Part shown: positions 1-7,124 of the stretch, piece by piece
Position numbering within the stretch: position 1 is the stretch's first letter
How the letters are laid out: each line of letters opens with the position of its first letter
Source: Betaproteobacteria bacterium
GTDB lineage: Bacteria; Pseudomonadota; Gammaproteobacteria; Burkholderiales; SG8-39
Direction of reading: 5' to 3'
Assembly (NCBI GenBank): GCA_011391185.1
Contig: JAABRB010000036.1
Coordinates: forward strand, 1-13,197
Length of the DNA stretch: 13,197 nucleotides
Position numbers and translations under genes: made by a program
The notes under the pieces: generated by a model
What the model was told of the DNA's origin: nothing
The model's database searches: none
Seen by the model: the letters and a program-made list of their open reading frames with translations, nothing else

Positions 1-1
1 C

Positions 2-634
2 GGCTACGGCATCACCGAGACCGCAACGATGGTCACGATGAACTGGCCATCGGGCGGCCGTGTGCTCGGCTCCTGCGGCATTCCGGTGCCGGGGCTCGCG
101 GTGCGCATCGTCGATCCCGTGAGCGACCAGGACGTCGGTCTCGACGCAGAGGGCGAGCTGATCGTGCGCGGCCCGAACCTGATGAGCGGCTACTACAACC
201 AGCCCGAGGCGACGGCGAGCGCCCTGAAGGGCGGCTGGTATCGCACGGGCGACCTTGCACGCAGCGACCGGAACGGCTATCTCACCATCACCGGGCGGCT
301 GAGGGAGCTCATCATCCGCGGCGGGCAGAACATCGCGCCGGCGGAGGTCGAAATGGCGGTGAGCGCGTTCGACGGCGTGCTGGATTGCGCAGTGACCGGA
401 CTTCCGCACGCCAAGCTCGGCGAGGTCCCGGTGGCGTTTGTCGTGCCGCGACCCGGCATGCGCGTCAGCCCCGAGGCGTTGATTGCGCATTGCAAGTCGC
501 AGCTCTCCGCCTACAAGGTGCCGACGGCGGTGCATTTCGTCGCCGCGATTCCGCGCACCGGATCGGGCAAGACGATGCGCTACAAGCTGCGCGACGCCTT
601 GCTCGCCGATCGCGGCGACGCAGCCGGAAGCTGA
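2..634 (+). CDS. Acyl-CoA ligase (AMP-forming), 3' part only
   Basis: This is the C-terminal 210 residues of an adenylate-forming (ANL superfamily) acid:CoA ligase; its 5' end lies outside the window. The reading frame is open from base 2 and begins directly at the A5 motif GYGITET. It continues through GGWYRTGDLA (A7), the hinge GRLRELIIRGGQNIAPAEVE (A8) and the C-terminal PRTGSGKTMRYKL, whose lysine after GSG is the adenylation lysine of the family. The C-terminal domain therefore looks intact and functional. Such enzymes convert a carboxylate, ATP and CoA to an acyl-CoA in the cytoplasm. The substrate cannot be read from this part. The gene lies 70 bp upstream of the molybdenum hydroxylase operon in the same direction and may be co-transcribed. 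It is clearly a different ligase from the complete one at 4736-6271. The family call is firm; the specific function is unknown. Confidence 0.93.
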   Translation, partial: GYGITETATMVTMNWPSGGRVLGSCGIPVPGLAVRIVDPVSDQDVGLDAEGELIVRGPNLMSGYYNQPEATASALKGGWYRTGDLARSDRNGYLTITGRLRELIIRGGQNIAPAEVEMAVSAFDGVLDCAVTGLPHAKLGEVPVAFVVPRPGMRVSPEALIAHCKSQLSAYKVPTAVHFVAAIPRTGSGKTMRYKLRDALLADRGDAAGS

Positions 635-704
635 GCGGGGTTGCGGGCCTGCACACCGGGTTACGCTAGACTTGCCATCACTCGTCGTCCGAACTTCTTC
701 CTGA

Positions 705-3290
705 GTGAATAGACTCACCGATTCAGTCGCAGAGGCCGCCTCGAGTCAATGGACCGGGACGTCGCTCGAGCGCTTCGAGGACGCCGCGCTGCTCACCGGC
801 ACGGGCCGCTTCGCCGATGACCTCGGCGAACCGCCCGGCACGCTGCACGCCGCGTTCGTGCGTTCACCGCACGCGCATGCGCGCCTGCGCGCACTCGACG
901 CGTCTGCCGCGCTTGCCTGCCCCGGCGTGCGCGCCGTCCTCACCGGCGAGGACGTGAGGCGCTGGGCGGCGCCGTTCGTCGTCGGCGTCAAGGCACCGAT
1001 GGAGCACTGGTGCATCGCCGTGGACACGGTGCGCTATGTCGGCGAGCCGGTGGCCGTGGTGGTGGCCGAGGACCGCTACCTCGCCGAAGACGCCGCCGAG
1101 CACGTGCAGGTCGACTACGAGGCGCTGCCGCCGACGATCGACATTGAACGCACGATTGCGCCGGACGCGCCATTGCTGCACGAAGCGGTCGGCAGCAATG
1201 TGGTGAGCGACCGCAGTTTCCGCTACGGCGACCCCGACGCTGCGTTCGCGAGCGCCGCACGCCGCGTGCGCCTGACGGTGCGGTACCCGCGCAACTCCTG
1301 CACGCCGATCGAGGGCTATGTCGCGCTCGCCGAGCATCTCGCCGGCGGCGCGGGCTACGACGTGCTGGCGAACTTCATGGGACCATTCTCGCTGCACGCG
1401 GTGATGGCGCTTGCGCTGAAAGTCCCGGCCGGGCGGCTGCGGCTGCGTACGCCGCGCGACTCGGGCGGCAGCTTCGGCGTCAAGCAGGCGATCTTCCCGT
1501 ACGTGGTCGCGCTGTGCCTCGCCTCGCGCAAGGCCGGCGCACCGGTGAAGTGGGTCGAGGATCGGCTCGAGCACCTGATCGCGGCAACCTCGGCGACCGG
1601 GCGGCTGACGACGATCGAAGCGGCGGTTGCGGCCGACGGCCGGATTCTCGCGCTCGATTACGACCAGCTCGACGACGTGGGCGCCTATCTGCGCGCGCCC
1701 GAGCCGGCGACCTTCTACCGCATGCACGGCTGCCTGACCGGCGCCTACGACGTGCAGCATCTGCGCGTGCGCAATCGCGTCGTCGTCACCAACAAGACGC
1801 CCGCGGGCCTGGTGCGCGGCTTCGGCGGGCCGCAGGTGTATTTCGCGCTCGAGCGCCTGGTGCAGAGAATTTCGCGCGAGCTGGGCCTCGATCCACTCAC
1901 CGTCATGCGACGCAACTTCATTCCCGCGGGCGCGTTCCCGTACCGGGCTGCAGCCGGCGCGCTGATCGATTCCGGCGACTACCACGCAGCGCTCGATGCG
2001 GCAGTGCGCGCGGCTGACCTCGAGGCGCTCGTCGCGCGCCGCACGCGGGCGCGTGCCGAGGGGCGCCTGTACGGGATCGGATCGGCCGCGATCGTCGAGC
2101 CCTCGATCTCGAACATGGGCTACATCACCACAGTCATGACCGCCGAGGCGCGCGAGAAGGCCGGTCCGAAGAACGGCGCTCTGACGAGCGCGACGGTGGC
2201 GATCGATCTCCTCGGGGGCGTCGGCGTCGGCGTCGCCTCGGTGCCGCAAGGCCAGGGGCATGCGACGGTGCTCGCGCAGGTGGTGGCCGATGTATTCGGC
2301 CTCGCGCCCGGTGAGATCGCGGTCAATGTCGAGCTCGATACGCTGCGGGACGCGTGGTCGGTCGCCTCGGGCAATTATTCGAGCCGCTTCGCCGGCGCCG
2401 TGGCGGGCACCGCGCACCTCGCGGCGCTGCGCCTGCGCGAAAAACTCGCGCGGATCGCCGCGGCGCAGTTCAACTGTGGCGCAGACGAAATCGTCTTTGG
2501 CGACGGCAAGATCGGGCCGCGCGACGCGCCCGAGCGAGCGCAGCGCTTCGCCCGCATCGCAAGCGCCGCGCACTGGGCGCCGGCGCTGGTGCCCGAAGGT
2601 GTCGAACACGGCCTGCGCGAGACCGTGTTCTGGACGCCCGGGCAGCTCGCGGCACCCGATGCGCAGGACCGCGTGAACACCAGTGCCGCCTACGGCTTCG
2701 TGTTCGACCTCTGCGGGCTCGAGATCGACCGCGCGACCGGCCGGGTGCGCATCGATCGCTATGTCACGGCGCACGACGCGGGCCGGCTGCTCAATCCGGC
2801 CCTCGCCGACGGCCAGATCCGCGGCGGCTTTGCGCAGGCACTCGGCGCCGCGCTGATGGAGGAATTCGCCTACTCGCCAGACGGCGCGTTTCTGTCCGGC
2901 ACCTTTGCCGACTACCTCGTGCCGACGGCGATGGAGGTCCCCGATCCGGTGATCGTGCACCTGGAGACGCCCTCGCCGTTCACGCCGCTCGGCGCCAAGG
3001 GATTGGGCGAAGGCAACAACATGAGCACGCCGGTGTGCATCGCGAACGCCATTGCCGACGCGCTCGGTCCGTCGGTGCCCGCCGATGCGATCGCGCTGCC
3101 GATGACGCCGGCGCGCATCCTCACCCTGCTCGGCATGCCCGATCCACCGCCTGGGCGCGCGCCCTCTGCGCCCACTTCGGTCCACAGGGGCGGAGACAGC
3201 GCGATACGCCGTTCGGACCCGGTGATGCCCGCCGTCGCGCCGACGTCGTGGTGGCAACGGCTGCTGCGTCAGATCGGGATCGGACCATGA
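705..3290 (+). CDS. hmfA: Molybdopterin-binding large subunit, probable 2-furoyl-CoA dehydrogenase HmfA
   Basis: An 861-residue large subunit of a xanthine-dehydrogenase-family molybdenum hydroxylase. In the proposed role it adds water-derived oxygen to C5 of 2-furoyl-CoA in the cytoplasm. The a/b hammerhead domain spans about residues 20-140, with cofactor-binding domains after it. Visible family motifs are SGGSFGVK (253-260), NKTPAGLVRGFGGPQ (363-377), VPQGQGHAT (513-521) and GAKGLGEG (763-770), in which E769 matches the catalytic base. It lacks the AYxCSFR loop of true CO dehydrogenase. The GTG start at 705 follows an in-frame TGA (702-704) directly. No other ATG, GTG or TTG occurs before the conserved region, so the start is well fixed even though no clear ribosome site is seen. 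About 50 residues after 810 form a proline- and arginine-rich tail ending WWQRLLRQIGIGP, beyond the usual family end. The stop overlaps the FAD-subunit start by 4 bp. The family is certain; the furoyl-CoA substrate is inferred from gene order. Confidence 0.88.
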   Translation: MNRLTDSVAEAASSQWTGTSLERFEDAALLTGTGRFADDLGEPPGTLHAAFVRSPHAHARLRALDASAALACPGVRAVLTGEDVRRWAAPFVVGVKAPMEHWCIAVDTVRYVGEPVAVVVAEDRYLAEDAAEHVQVDYEALPPTIDIERTIAPDAPLLHEAVGSNVVSDRSFRYGDPDAAFASAARRVRLTVRYPRNSCTPIEGYVALAEHLAGGAGYDVLANFMGPFSLHAVMALALKVPAGRLRLRTPRDSGGSFGVKQAIFPYVVALCLASRKAGAPVKWVEDRLEHLIAATSATGRLTTIEAAVAADGRILALDYDQLDDVGAYLRAPEPATFYRMHGCLTGAYDVQHLRVRNRVVVTNKTPAGLVRGFGGPQVYFALERLVQRISRELGLDPLTVMRRNFIPAGAFPYRAAAGALIDSGDYHAALDAAVRAADLEALVARRTRARAEGRLYGIGSAAIVEPSISNMGYITTVMTAEAREKAGPKNGALTSATVAIDLLGGVGVGVASVPQGQGHATVLAQVVADVFGLAPGEIAVNVELDTLRDAWSVASGNYSSRFAGAVAGTAHLAALRLREKLARIAAAQFNCGADEIVFGDGKIGPRDAPERAQRFARIASAAHWAPALVPEGVEHGLRETVFWTPGQLAAPDAQDRVNTSAAYGFVFDLCGLEIDRATGRVRIDRYVTAHDAGRLLNPALADGQIRGGFAQALGAALMEEFAYSPDGAFLSGTFADYLVPTAMEVPDPVIVHLETPSPFTPLGAKGLGEGNNMSTPVCIANAIADALGPSVPADAIALPMTPARILTLLGMPDPPPGRAPSAPTSVHRGGDSAIRRSDPVMPAVAPTSWWQRLLRQIGIGP

Positions 3291-4237
3291 AACCCGCTGC
3301 GCTCGACTACATCCGCGCCAATTCCGCCGACGAAGCGGTGGCGCTGCTCGCCGAGTACGGGGGGGACGCGCGCATCCTCGCGGGTGGCCAATCGCTGATG
3401 GCAGTGCTCAACATGCGCCTCGCCCAGCCGCGCGCGCTCGTCGACATCCACCGCGCGACCGATCTAACGAGCGTCGTGAATGTGATTGACGACGCTCTGC
3501 CCTCACCCCCGGCCCCTCTCCCACTTCGCAGGAGAGGGGAGATTCCAGGTGAAAATGGTCGTCAACCAAATGGTCGTCAACCATTTGCACGGAGGTCAGT
3601 AAACCCCATCACGAACGGCGCCGGCTTGCGCGTCGGCGCGGCGGTGACCCAGGCCGCGCTGCAGCGCCATCCGGGCCTCGCGCAGACCGTGCCGCTCGTC
3701 GCGCAGGCGCTGCCGCACCTCGGCCACTACCAGACGCGCAACCGCGGCACCGTGTGCGGCTCGCTCGCGCACGCCGACCCGAGCGCCGAGCTGCCGTTGT
3801 GCCTGGCGACTTTGGACGGTGAGGTCGTGCTGCGCTCGGCGCGCGGCCGCCGCCACGTCGCCGCGCGCGAGTTCTTCACTGGCATGCTGCAGACGGCATG
3901 CGCCGCGGACGAACTCGTCGAGGAGGCGTATTTCCCGGCGCCCGCGGCAGGCGAGCGGCACGGGTTCGTCGAGATGTCGATCCGGCACGGCGATTTTGCA
4001 ATCGTCGCGCTGGCGGCCGTGGTGGGCGCAGACGCGATCCGCCTCGGCGTCGGCGGTGTCGCCGACCGCGCCGTCGTGGCGCGCTGGCCCCGACTTTCCG
4101 GCACGGCGCTCGACGATGCGCTCAATCAGCTCGCATGGGACCTCGGTGCCCGTGAAGACCATCACGCGAGCGCGCGCTACCGCCGGCATCTCGTGCGCAC
4201 GCTCGGCCGCTCGCTGATCGAGGAGCTGTCCCGATGA
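3287..4237 (+). CDS. hmfB: FAD-binding subunit, probable HmfB, with an in-frame palindromic insertion
   Basis: The 316-residue medium (FAD) subunit passes electrons from the 2Fe-2S subunit to an acceptor. FAD-site motifs are LAGGQSLMAVLNMR (31-44) and RNRGTVCGSLAHADPSAELP (151-170). The CO-dehydrogenase flavoprotein C-terminal domain runs from about 207 to the end. Homologues as I know them are about 265-290 residues and pass from the 'LVDI' strand (51-54) to 'LRVGAAVTQ' (114-122) through a short turn. Here residues about 64-110 are extra. They are rich in Pro, Arg, Asn and Gly, contain NGRQP twice in tandem and have no cysteine. The underlying DNA consists of inverted and direct repeats (separate entries). 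The frame is open throughout, so the protein is probably made with an added surface loop; whether it binds FAD normally is unknown. The ATG was chosen because it overlaps the previous stop (ATGA) and begins the conserved MKPAALDYIR. The gene also overlaps the next start by 4 bp. Confidence 0.87.
   Translation: MKPAALDYIRANSADEAVALLAEYGGDARILAGGQSLMAVLNMRLAQPRALVDIHRATDLTSVVNVIDDALPSPPAPLPLRRRGEIPGENGRQPNGRQPFARRSVNPITNGAGLRVGAAVTQAALQRHPGLAQTVPLVAQALPHLGHYQTRNRGTVCGSLAHADPSAELPLCLATLDGEVVLRSARGRRHVAAREFFTGMLQTACAADELVEEAYFPAPAAGERHGFVEMSIRHGDFAIVALAAVVGADAIRLGVGGVADRAVVARWPRLSGTALDDALNQLAWDLGAREDHHASARYRRHLVRTLGRSLIEELSR
3469..3497. repeat. 9-bp inverted repeat at the left edge of the hmfB insertion
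   Basis: The arms gagcgtcgt (3469-3477) and acgacgctc (3489-3497) are perfect reverse complements separated by 11 bases. They straddle the point where the protein leaves the family consensus (residues 61-70). The pair could be part of the inserted element, mark its boundary, or be a chance palindrome in GC-rich sequence. The repeat itself is directly visible; its meaning is inference. Confidence 0.5.
3513..3539. repeat. 9-bp perfect hairpin, REP-like core of the insertion
   Basis: The arms cccctctcc (3513-3521) and ggagagggg (3531-3539) pair perfectly across a 9-base loop. Outside such repeats, coding DNA in this window rarely has pure pyrimidine/purine arms like these. The upstream ccctcaccccc flank is typical of a dispersed repeat family seen in many GC-rich proteobacteria (recalled, not searched). 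It is translated here as part of the Pro/Arg-rich stretch around residues 74-84 of the FAD subunit. Confidence 0.7.
3553..3587. repeat. 15-bp tandem duplication overlapping an 8-bp hairpin
   Basis: The unit aaatggtcgtcaacc occurs twice back to back (3553-3567 and 3568-3582) and gives the peptide NGRQP twice. The second copy also forms a hairpin: caaatggt (3567-3574) pairs with accatttg (3580-3587) across the loop cgtca. Because the unit is five codons, gain or loss of a copy keeps the frame. The AT content is higher than in the surrounding gene, which points to a foreign origin for this stretch. Confidence 0.75.
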
Positions 4238-4743
4238 AACGCTACGCCCGCGAGGCGCGCCACCGCATCGAGCTGACGTTGAACGGTGTAGCACGCACTG
4301 CGCATTGTGAGCCGCGCATGCTGCTCTCCGATTGCCTGCGCCAGGAGCTCGGCGCGACCGGCGTGCACGTCGGCTGCGAGCACGGCGTGTGCGGCGCGTG
4401 CACGGTGCGCATCGACGGTGTCGCGCAGCGTAGCTGTCTCGCGCTCGCTGTCAGCGCCGATGGGCGGCGCATCGATACGGTCGAGGGCCTTGCGCCGCCC
4501 GGCGCCGGGCTCGGCGATCTGCAAGCCGCGTTCCGACGCCACCACGCGCTGCAGTGCGGGTTCTGCACACCGGGGATACTCATGTCCGCGGCGGAATTTC
4601 TCGAGCGCGTGCCGCGTCCGGACGAGGCGCAAGTGCGCGACATGCTGTCCGGGCATCTGTGCCGCTGCACCGGCTACACCGGAATCGTGCGCGCGATTCT
4701 CGAGGTCGCCGCCGCGCGCACGGAGGCCTCCAGCCATGCTTGA
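4234..4743 (+). CDS. hmfC: 2Fe-2S subunit, probable 2-furoyl-CoA dehydrogenase HmfC
   Basis: The 169-residue small subunit of the molybdenum hydroxylase carries two 2Fe-2S clusters and relays electrons from the Mo site to FAD. The N-terminal ferredoxin-type cluster is bound by C48, C53, C56 and C68 (GCEHGVCGACTV and the later SC). The C-terminal helical domain binds the second through C108/C111 (QCGFCTPG) and C143/C145 (CRCTGYTG). All eight cysteines are present, so the subunit should be functional. The ATG overlaps the FAD-subunit stop as ATGA, and aggag (4221-4225) lies 8 bases upstream. Its length of 169 residues is normal for the family. The last 8 bp overlap the next gene, indicating translational coupling. 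The family is certain; the furoyl-CoA role follows from the operon. Confidence 0.9.
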   Translation: MKRYAREARHRIELTLNGVARTAHCEPRMLLSDCLRQELGATGVHVGCEHGVCGACTVRIDGVAQRSCLALAVSADGRRIDTVEGLAPPGAGLGDLQAAFRRHHALQCGFCTPGILMSAAEFLERVPRPDEAQVRDMLSGHLCRCTGYTGIVRAILEVAAARTEASSHA

Positions 4744-6271
4744 TCTGGGGCGTACCTTCCTGCAAAGCGTCGAGCGCCGGCCCGAAGCGCTGGCTATCGT
4801 CGACGGCAATCTGCGCCTCACCTACGGCGAGTGGCTGCCGCGCATCGCCGCGGTGGCCGGCGCCCTGCATGGCCTCGGTCTGCGGCGTGGCGATCACCTG
4901 CTGGTAGTGATGCAGAACCGCTGGCAGATGGCGACGCTGCACTGGGCCTGCCAGTTCGCCGGGGTGATCGTGACGCCGCTCAACTGGCGCGCGAAACCCG
5001 AAGAAGTCGAGTACTGCGTGACCGATGCCGGGGCAAAAGCGGTCGCGTTCGACGCGCCGAGCGCCGCGGCAGTGGCGGGCGCGCCCGCCTGCGCGAAGCT
5101 GCCCCGTATTTCCGTCGGCGACGGGTCTGCGGGAGCAAGCGCATTCGACACGCTGCTCGATGCGCCGGAACGGGGGCCCGAATGCACCGCGGGCGCCGAG
5201 GACTGGTCGCTGATGCTCTACACCTCGGGCACGACCGGCAAGCCGAAAGGAGTGCCGCGGCGCCACCGCGCCGAGCGCGCCGCCGCCCTTGCGCACGTCG
5301 CGCAGAACGCCTACCTGAGCGGCGAGCGTACCCTCGGTGTGATGCCGCTCTATCACACCATGGGGGTGCGCTCGCTCCTGGCGATGGCGATGATCGACGG
5401 CTGCTTTGTTTGCCTGCCGCGCTTCGATGCCGGCGTGGCGCTGCGCCTGATCGCCGCCGAGCGTGTCACCAACCTGTACCTGGTGCCGACGCTGTACCAC
5501 GACCTCCTCGCGCACCCGGATTTTGCGGCCGCCGAGCTCGGTTCGGTGACCAGGCTCGGCTATGCGGGCGCACCGATGCACGACGCGCTGCTTGCCCGCC
5601 TCCTGAAGGCGTTCCGGCCGCAGCTGTTCGTCAATCACTACGGTTCCTCGGAAATCTACACCTTCACGATCGACCAGCAAGCCGCCGCCAAGCCCGGCTC
5701 GGCGGGCCGCGCCGGGATCAACGCACGCGTGCGCGTGGTCACTCTCGACGCGAAAACCCCGCAGGATTTCGCAACCGCCGGCGAGGAAGGCCAGATCATC
5801 GCGGACCTCGCGGGCGACGAGGCGTTCGAGGGCTACTGGAAACGCCCGGACGCCGATGCCCGCGCGCTGCGCGCGGGCTGGTACTTCACCGGCGACACCG
5901 GCTACATCGACACCGACGGCGATCTCTTCGTCACCGGTCGCGTCGACGACATGATCATCTCAGGCGGCGAGAACATCTCCCCGGTCGACATCGAGTCGGT
6001 GCTGTCGCTGCACCCTGCGGTGGACGACATCGCGGTCGCCGGGCTGAAGGACGAGCGCTGGGGGCAGCGCGTGGTGGCCTTCGTCAAGCGCCGCGCCCCG
6101 GTCGACGCGGCGACACTCGATGCGCACTGCAAGGCGTCCGGCCTTCCCGACTTCAAGCGTCCGCGCGAGTACGTCTTCGTCGCGGAAATCCCGAAATCCC
6201 CCGTCGGCAAGATCCTGCGCCGCATGCTGGTCGCCGGCGAGTACGAGCCTGACCCAGGAGCATCGCAATGA
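4736..6271 (+). CDS. hmfD: Acyl-CoA ligase (AMP-forming), probable 2-furoate-CoA ligase HmfD
   Basis: A complete 511-residue adenylate-forming ligase. It would activate 2-furoate with ATP and CoA to 2-furoyl-CoA, the substrate of the preceding hydroxylase. Motifs in order are the ATP loop LYTSGTTGKPKG (161-172), YGSSE (302-306), GWYFTGDTG (381-389), the hinge GRVDDMIISGGENI (401-414) and the C-terminal SPVGKILRR with adenylation lysine K492. The C-terminal lid resembles the benzoate/4-chlorobenzoate-CoA ligase branch, in keeping with a small ring-carboxylic acid as substrate. The start at 4736 overlaps hmfC by 8 bp and has ggagg (4722-4726) 9 bases upstream; MLDLGRTFLQ is a normal family N-terminus. 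Its stop overlaps the next start (ATGA). The substrate is inferred from cluster order; another aromatic or heteroaromatic acid is the main alternative. Confidence 0.87.
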   Translation: MLDLGRTFLQSVERRPEALAIVDGNLRLTYGEWLPRIAAVAGALHGLGLRRGDHLLVVMQNRWQMATLHWACQFAGVIVTPLNWRAKPEEVEYCVTDAGAKAVAFDAPSAAAVAGAPACAKLPRISVGDGSAGASAFDTLLDAPERGPECTAGAEDWSLMLYTSGTTGKPKGVPRRHRAERAAALAHVAQNAYLSGERTLGVMPLYHTMGVRSLLAMAMIDGCFVCLPRFDAGVALRLIAAERVTNLYLVPTLYHDLLAHPDFAAAELGSVTRLGYAGAPMHDALLARLLKAFRPQLFVNHYGSSEIYTFTIDQQAAAKPGSAGRAGINARVRVVTLDAKTPQDFATAGEEGQIIADLAGDEAFEGYWKRPDADARALRAGWYFTGDTGYIDTDGDLFVTGRVDDMIISGGENISPVDIESVLSLHPAVDDIAVAGLKDERWGQRVVAFVKRRAPVDAATLDAHCKASGLPDFKRPREYVFVAEIPKSPVGKILRRMLVAGEYEPDPGASQ

Positions 6272-7074
6272 CCGGAATCAGTCACCCCGCAGCCGGGCTG
6301 CTCGACAACCTCGACGGTTTTCGAATCGAGGTCGACGCGTCGCGCCAGCGCGGCGACGTCGTTCTCGCACGCCCGCCGCTCAACATCGTGAGCATGCCGC
6401 AGCGCGACCAGCTGCGCTGCGCCTTCGAAGCGCTCGATGCGCACCCGGGTGTGCGCGTCATCGTGCTGCGCGCCGAGGGCGAGCATTTCTCGAGCGGCGG
6501 CGATATCCAGGGCTTTCTCGAAGCGCGCCCGGAAACCGTGTCCAGGCTGGCCTGGAACATCGCCGCGCCTGCGCGCTGCGCGAAGCCGGTGATCGTCGCG
6601 AACCGCGGCTACTGCTTCGGCGTGGGCTTCGAGATCTCGCTCGCCTGCGACTTCCGCATCGCCTCCGAGACTGCGCTGTACGCGCTACCCGAACAGAAGC
6701 TCGGCCAGATCCCGGGCTCGGGCGGCTCCGCGCGGCTGCAGAAGATGGTCGGGATCACCCGGACCAAGGACATCGTGATGCGCTCGCGCCGCATCCCGGC
6801 CCGGCAGGCGCTCGACTGGGGCGTGATCACCGAATGCGTGCCCGATGCCGAGCTGGAGAAGGCGACCGATGCGCTCATCGCGGAGCTCGTGACTTTCTCG
6901 CCGCTCGCGCAGCGCACCGCGAAGAAGCTCTTGAACGACACCGAGGATGCTACCCTGACGCTCGCCATCGAGCTCGAAGGGCACTGCTACAGCCGGCTGC
7001 GCACATCGGACGATTTTCGCGAAGGCGTGACCGCCTTTCACGCCAAGCGCAAGGCCGAGTTCAAGGGCAGCTGA
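6268..7074 (+). CDS. hmfE: Crotonase-fold enzyme, probable 2-oxoglutaryl-CoA hydrolase HmfE
   Basis: A 268-residue member of the enoyl-CoA hydratase/isomerase family. In the hmf pathway this position is held by the enzyme that releases 2-oxoglutarate from its CoA thioester. The oxyanion-hole segments are HFSSGGDI (73-80) and CFGVGFEIS (116-124). Both acidic residues that match the two catalytic glutamates of rat mitochondrial enoyl-CoA hydratase are present: E122 (GFEIS) and E142 (PEQKLG). On sequence alone, a hydratase activity is therefore equally possible. The C-terminus REGVTAFHAKRKAEF is the standard family ending. The ATG overlaps the ligase stop by 4 bp, with caggag (6255-6260) 7 bases upstream. 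It is the last gene of the tight operon; 50 bp separate it from the carbonic anhydrase gene. Confidence 0.85.
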   Translation: MTGISHPAAGLLDNLDGFRIEVDASRQRGDVVLARPPLNIVSMPQRDQLRCAFEALDAHPGVRVIVLRAEGEHFSSGGDIQGFLEARPETVSRLAWNIAAPARCAKPVIVANRGYCFGVGFEISLACDFRIASETALYALPEQKLGQIPGSGGSARLQKMVGITRTKDIVMRSRRIPARQALDWGVITECVPDAELEKATDALIAELVTFSPLAQRTAKKLLNDTEDATLTLAIELEGHCYSRLRTSDDFREGVTAFHAKRKAEFKGS

Positions 7075-7112
7075 GACGCGCCCGCCTACGACCGAGAAAA
7101 CTCACCCATATT

Positions 7113-7116
7113 GGAG
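7113..7116 (+). promoter_or_regulatory. Ribosome binding site of the carbonic anhydrase gene
   Basis: ggag sits 8 bases before the ATG at 7125 and is the only purine-rich site in the 50-bp gap. It decides the start, because the same frame is open far upstream through the crotonase gene. Confidence 0.55.
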
Positions 7117-7124
7117 ACCACCGG

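Larger units (their letters stand above)
3478..3616. mobile_element. Putative small palindromic element inserted in frame within hmfB
   Basis: Approximate limits of a segment that has no counterpart in the FAD-subunit family and is built almost wholly of repeats. It begins around the ccctcacccccggcccctct motif (3500-3519), includes a 9-bp hairpin at 3513-3539, then a 15-bp tandem duplication (3553-3582) overlapping an 8-bp hairpin (3567-3587). It ends near gtcagtaaaccccatcacg before the family sequence resumes at GAGLRVGAAVT. From memory, ccctcaccccNNcccctctccc followed by a gggagaggg partner is a common dispersed intergenic repeat in proteobacterial genomes. Its presence inside an open reading frame is unusual. 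Exact ends and target duplications cannot be fixed without an uninterrupted homologue. It codes for no transposase, so any movement would need help in trans. Confidence 0.6.

Noticed and set aside
635..704. Sigma-70 promoter before hmfA (ttgcgg at 641, tacgct at 662)
   Set aside because: The spacing is only 15 bases and both boxes are weak; transcription from the upstream ligase gene is as likely.
864..3257. A 797-codon open frame antisense to hmfA
   Set aside because: It is Arg/His/Ala-rich without recognisable domains and lies opposite a fully conserved gene. Long antisense frames are expected at this GC content and codon bias.
705..3290. Aerobic CO dehydrogenase CoxL
   Set aside because: The AYxCSFR active-site loop of form I CO dehydrogenase is absent; the matching region reads AGLVRGFGGPQ.
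3553..3582. CRISPR-like or other array from the 15-bp direct repeats
   Set aside because: There are only two adjoining copies with no spacers; it is a simple tandem duplication.
3478..3616. The extra segment in the FAD subunit as the [4Fe-4S]-binding loop of 4-hydroxybenzoyl-CoA reductase
   Set aside because: That enzyme's FAD subunit also has an insertion of about 40 residues, but it needs four cysteines. This segment has none, lies nearer the N-terminus and is repeat-derived at DNA level.
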